Shown here: piece after piece, positions 60,501-64,000 of the stretch
How the letters are laid out: each line of letters opens with the position of its first letter
Position numbering within the stretch: the stretch's first letter is position 1
Source: Pyxicephalus adspersus
Lineage: Eukaryota > Chordata > Amphibia > Anura > Pyxicephalidae
DNA: 64,000 nt
NCBI RefSeq assembly: GCF_032062135.1
Contig: NC_092862.1
Span: forward strand, 64,632,190 to 64,696,189
Reading direction: 5' to 3'
Translations under genes and position numbers: made by a program
The notes under the pieces: model-generated
What the model saw: the letters and a program-made list of their open reading frames with translations, nothing else
Told to the model about the DNA's origin: nothing
Databases searched by the model: none

Positions 60501-60999
60501 GGATATGCAACTGTCACGCTCCCTTGTTTCTCGATATTCCAAATCCCCTACACTTATGTATTTTAAATAGGTATATACCTGAAATCCAGCCAATATGGAT
60601 TCCAGGTGAGGTGTCTCTGTGATCTAACAGTCAATCCATACACTCTTGGCTCTTCAAAAAGAAAAAAGTAATGGTCACGAGGTATGCACAAAGACTTACC
60701 ACGTGCAACGTCCCTCTTTTTTTTTTCAAAGCCCGAAACTCGAATGGGTTAAAGTTTCTTAATTTGGAAAAGGATTGTTTATGTAGTTAAGTACTGTTAA
60801 GGAGCTTGTCTGAGCTTTTAGAAGTGTGTTATATATATTATTTTTAAATTGAGTTATTTTTTAACAGTATATTATTGGAAAATGGTGCTTTAATTATTTT
60901 TTTTTAAAACTTTGCATAAAGGATGTAGCTATATAATTCTAATTAGAATATTTATGAATAGTTATTTTGTCCTTACGGTAGGAATGCTGGAAATACATT
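57502..60999 (+). mobile_element. Ngaro-like tyrosine-recombinase retrotransposon with split direct repeats
   Basis: Direct repeat A1 (57502-57764) recurs as A2 (60462-60716), and B1 (60242-60444) recurs as B2 (60785-60999), in the order A1, coding region, B1, A2, B2. This is the split-direct-repeat layout of Ngaro-type elements. The coding region is degenerate. Around 58620-58720 KKVTLKVMGFFLGLLAFATR marks the end of the reverse transcriptase. AADALSHFQFSGF near 59235 marks RNase H. ISELEPHHSFLCG and SKTD near 59690-59795 resemble the tyrosine recombinase. Confidence 0.8.
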
Positions 61000-62010
61000 T
61001 TATTGAAACTACCTTTCCCTGGATATCTAGAGTCTTTGCTGTCTTGAGGCAGAGCTCTCTTGAAAAGAATGGAATTTGAATGGAATGGAAAAGTGAAAAA
61101 CATGTCTGGAGTGGGTAGATAGAAACTGTGTCTTGTAAATACCGTTTCTCTTACCCAGCCATGAAAAATGTTAAAAAAACACCCAGCTTCACTGATGAAA
61201 GTGTATCCACTCCAGCCTTGGAGAGCTTTAATAAATCAGGGCCTGTGTCTCTCAATGATTGTCAAAGAGATACAATATATGCATTTTGGGATATCCACTA
61301 CTGGCTAGCTCTGATATAATTTGACTCTACCTGTTTAACAAATTTTGTGTTCATTTGACGGCTTGCTACAGATTTCCTTGTAAAACCAACAGGCGGTTTA
61401 TAGTAAATGTGCAATAAATGAAACAGTGCCTGTGATTAGTATTAAATACTATAGTGTTTTCACATAACAGGTTGAATTGCACTTGAAAGCAGATGTTGTG
61501 TAGATGGCATAGTAAAAATGTTTTCGGATGGATTTTTATCAAGCACACAGTAAAAATCACATTTCAGATATTCTGAAGAAAATAATACTATTATATATAA
61601 TTGCTTGGCAAACAGAATACCCCTGTATTCTATGTTATAAACAGTCCAGTGATATTAAAGCAAACCGAAAAAATCAACAACATAGCAAAAGATACTTATT
61701 GAAAGGCAGTTATCTAGAACCAGGACATTTGTTTTTGCTCTGCCGGGTAGTTGTAAATTAAATCAATGTATGTTTAGCATAGTTTCCTTTACTGAATATT
61801 TACTTATCAATGAAAAATATTTGTTAACCTGATTTATCCATTTTCACTATTCCGCAAGGTCTAAATAACCATTTTAGGTTATAGTCAAAAAACATAAATG
61901 TGTGGAATAAAGATTTTACTATAAATATTAAAATGCTTTCTTGCTTTGGAATACAACATTTGGGGTGTTTTCCAAATGGAACCTCCACTCTGCTACAAAG
62001 CAACTTGATG
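61000..62010. other. Intergenic sequence; only the half MITE at 61180-61244 recognised
   Basis: Apart from that half MITE no feature was supported. Confidence 0.4.
61180..61244. mobile_element. Half copy of the GGCCTGATTTATTAAAGC palindromic MITE
   Basis: Carries only the right arm: CACCCAGCTTCACTGATGAA through GAGAGCTTTAATAAATCAGG. The left arm is missing. Confidence 0.75.
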
Positions 62011-62048
62011 GACTGAAAAGTCTTTTTTCAGTTTATGTAACTATGACT
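62003..62048 (+). mobile_element. CR1-type 3' end fragment
   Basis: AACTTGATGGACTGAAAAGT followed by TTTTTTCAGTTTATGTAACT resembles the terminal part of the CR1 at 42517-43655 (CTTGATGGACTTATGTCC, TATGTAACTATATA). Confidence 0.6.
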
Positions 62049-62240
62049 ATGGCTAATCCTAAATTTTATGTAAAAATAAAGGACAATCACATATCACAGA
62101 ACACTTACAGTCAAGTGTGAGCCCTCTGTAATGGAAAATATACCTGTTGATTCTACCAGAAACATTATGTGGATTTCACTCCCATTTACAAATTGATATT
62201 TTTGATACAGTGTCATTTGGATAACAGGTTGCGTTGTCAC

Positions 62241-62554
62241 CAGGGGTGTAGTCGTTAAAAAAGGAGGGGAATGGTATTCTCCATGGTGGGCGCGCATGCG
62301 CATCATTGTTATGTAAACGTGCCTGCCCCATTACACCCCTGCCTATGTGTCACTCAAAGAGGAAGAAACTTCCCCCAGAGTGACGTCATGATATCAGAAC
62401 CCACCCGTGTTCAGAGAGACAGCCCGCCCACCGCCCTGAGCCTGCAATTCAATATGGGAGACATGGTCCACAGCTAAGAGTGGGCACACTTGTCTATTCC
62501 CGAAAAAAGTGAGGGCATGACGTTCCCACCCGTGCCCATCCCACTACACCCCTG
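62241..62554. mobile_element. hAT MITE with CAGGGGTGTAG ends and 8-bp target duplication
   Basis: Left end CAGGGGTGTAGTCG, right end inverted CTACACCCCTG. The flanks are gttgtcac (62233-62240) and gttgtcag (62555-62562), 7 of 8 identical. It is 314 bp, GC-rich and non-coding. Confidence 0.88.
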
Positions 62555-63356
62555 GTTGTCAGCCTGGCTTAGTCACTTAAGACTACATACCAGATTGATA
62601 TGCAGTTGCAAGTACACTTCCATATTCAAAATGCTAGGGCACTTTAGCACACCACTTTGGGCAAACAGCAATTTCTAAAACATTTGTCTTGAGAAAGTCA
62701 ATGCAGAAAGGGAAAACTGTCCATAAGAGCTTTGATCCTATGTAGCAATCATTTTCTGGAATTGGAAAATTAAAGTTTTCATATACTTTAAGAGTCCGCC
62801 GAATTGCTTATGCAGTGTGTGAGGGTTGAAGACTGCAAAGTGAAGGTGAGAAATAAAGAGCTATTTATCTAGTTGTAGACAGAGAAACACCTGCAAATAA
62901 CAGTGGAAATAGCTTTCAAATTGATTTTTGAAAAGGCTAATTTTCATTGGGTTGTGTAAATTATCCCAGCATCTTACAGCACTCCACATTCTGGGAAATA
63001 CAGTTTAAATCTAAACTGTACCCTTAACAAAATTTCATTTCATTCAGAGAAGCAGTCCTCTCTGTGTGAAAACCACAATTTCACACAAGCCTGTCAGATG
63101 ACAGCTGGAAGCCACCTTTAAAGCACAGGGGAGTTTTGTTTTGCTCTAACATATTTTTTAAATGTACGGTTGTAAAGTTCTAAACAGTGTTATTTCCAAA
63201 AGTTTTAGAGTCCCAGGTCAAACTATGTTGACTGAGTAATTGAAATTAATTTAATACATCTTATGGGAACAAATATAATATATTTCTGCAAACTTTAAAG
63301 TGTAAATAAAATTTAGTTTCTGACTTCAGTGGTTAAAATGTAGTCAGAGCTTTTGT

Positions 63357-63637
63357 TTAAAGCAGAGCTAAAGTTCCACATACTCATGTGCCTTATTGCT
63401 TCCTTCTGCTGTCAAAATTACTGTGCTGCATATTGGTAGCCCAGATACCCAGTATATCCCAGCTTCCCCTCAGCTGCCAGGAGTAAATAAACTCCCACGC
63501 ACCTGCACTGGAATTACACCATCCTGCCCTGGCCAATCAAGATGGTTGAAGATCAAAAGAAGAAAAAGAAGAAGGAAAATGATGGGTACTACAGAACAGG
63601 AAGAGGTGATTATATATGGAGTTTAGTTCCACTTTAA
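63357..63637. mobile_element. TTAA-flanked MITE, related ends but different interior
   Basis: Starts TTAAAGCAGAGCTAAAGTTC and ends GAGTTTAGTTCCACTTTAA, with TTAA on both borders. The terminal motif matches the right end of the family at 45873-46255, while the interior (CAGCTGCCAGG, purine-rich AAGAAGAAAAAG) differs. Confidence 0.7.
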
Positions 63638-64000
63638 GATTTTCAGTGATATCCATGACTAGTAGCATACCTAGAATATTTTATACCCAGGGTAAATAAC
63701 TTTTAAAAAACTTCTTCCTCTAAAAACAAAATTATCTATAAAAGTAATCATAAGAAACAAAAGGTCATAGTCAGAAAAAAAAAACCCCAGTGAAAATTGT
63801 AGTGCCCCTTACATTAGTAGTCAGTGCAGTGGCCCACACATTGGTGGTCAGCATAACACATCTTTACAATGGTGGCCAGTGGTGAAGTGTCAGTATAGTG
63901 CTCCATTACATTGGTATCAGTATAATGTCTTCTTTTAAAGTTGGTCAGTAAGGCCCTGTTCACTATTGTTTGCTAATAGTAAACTGCCTCATTATACTGA

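Noticed and set aside
1..64000. CRISPR arrays, operons or other prokaryote-type systems
   Set aside because: No evenly spaced identical repeats with unique spacers; the sequence is clearly vertebrate nuclear DNA.

Overview
The window is vertebrate nuclear DNA, AT-rich, repeat-dense and intron-containing. The repeat mix points to an anuran amphibian, probably a neobatrachian frog: Tc1, hAT, mariner and pogo-like DNA transposons, many palindromic MITEs, L2, CR1 and L1/Tx1 LINEs, Ngaro/DIRS-type tyrosine-recombinase retrotransposons, and a tRNA-derived SINE. The species is inferred from repeat character only.

The one protein-coding gene I can support is CDYL (chromodomain Y-like corepressor), on the minus strand and read right to left. 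Its GC-rich 5' region lies at about 23.7-25.0 kb. It holds the canonical first coding exon (MASEELYE, 23934-23957) and, about 0.85 kb upstream, a second candidate first exon with its own CCAAT/TATA promoter (24770-24814). The large chromodomain exon is at 15160-15820. An exon opening the enoyl-CoA-hydratase-like domain is at 960-1213. Splice phases agree throughout. The remaining 3' exons lie to the left, outside the window.

Layout. 1-2.3 kb: CDYL exon and a CCGTATTTTT-ended MITE. 2.3-6.9 kb: dead hAT element with a Tc1/mariner-superfamily element nested in it, both with target-site duplications. 7.5-8.1 kb: pogo-like MITE. 8.5-10.4 kb: Tc1 element broken by a SINE. 11.4-12.6 kb: L2 fragment with MITEs. 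15.2-15.8 kb: chromodomain exon. 17-23 kb: CDYL intron with TTAA MITEs, hAT-like MITEs, a TACACAC MITE and a probable DIRS-like remnant. 23.7-25 kb: CDYL promoters. 26.9-27.6 kb: tandem repeat of about 247 bp. 27.6-31.5 kb: old Tc1 with at least three elements nested in it. 33-37 kb: MITEs. 37-42.5 kb: mostly unrecognised intergenic sequence. 42.5-43.7 kb: CR1. 43.7-44.1 kb: minisatellite-like DNA. 45-50 kb: SINE, MITEs, an assembly gap (48690-49223) and an LTR-like block. 50.2-53.4 kb: unrecognised. 53.4-57.1 kb: L1/Tx1 interrupted by a solo LTR and a mariner. 57.5-61.0 kb: Ngaro-like retrotransposon with A1-ORF-B1-A2-B2 split direct repeats. 61-64 kb: small MITEs.

All transposases and reverse transcriptases seen are broken. 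I found no tRNA or rRNA gene, CRISPR array or prokaryote-like operon. The most unusual signals are the second CDYL promoter/exon, the textbook split-direct-repeat retrotransposon, three dispersed hammerhead-like stem-loop motifs whose outer stems differ in sequence but still pair, and the deeply nested transposon stacks.
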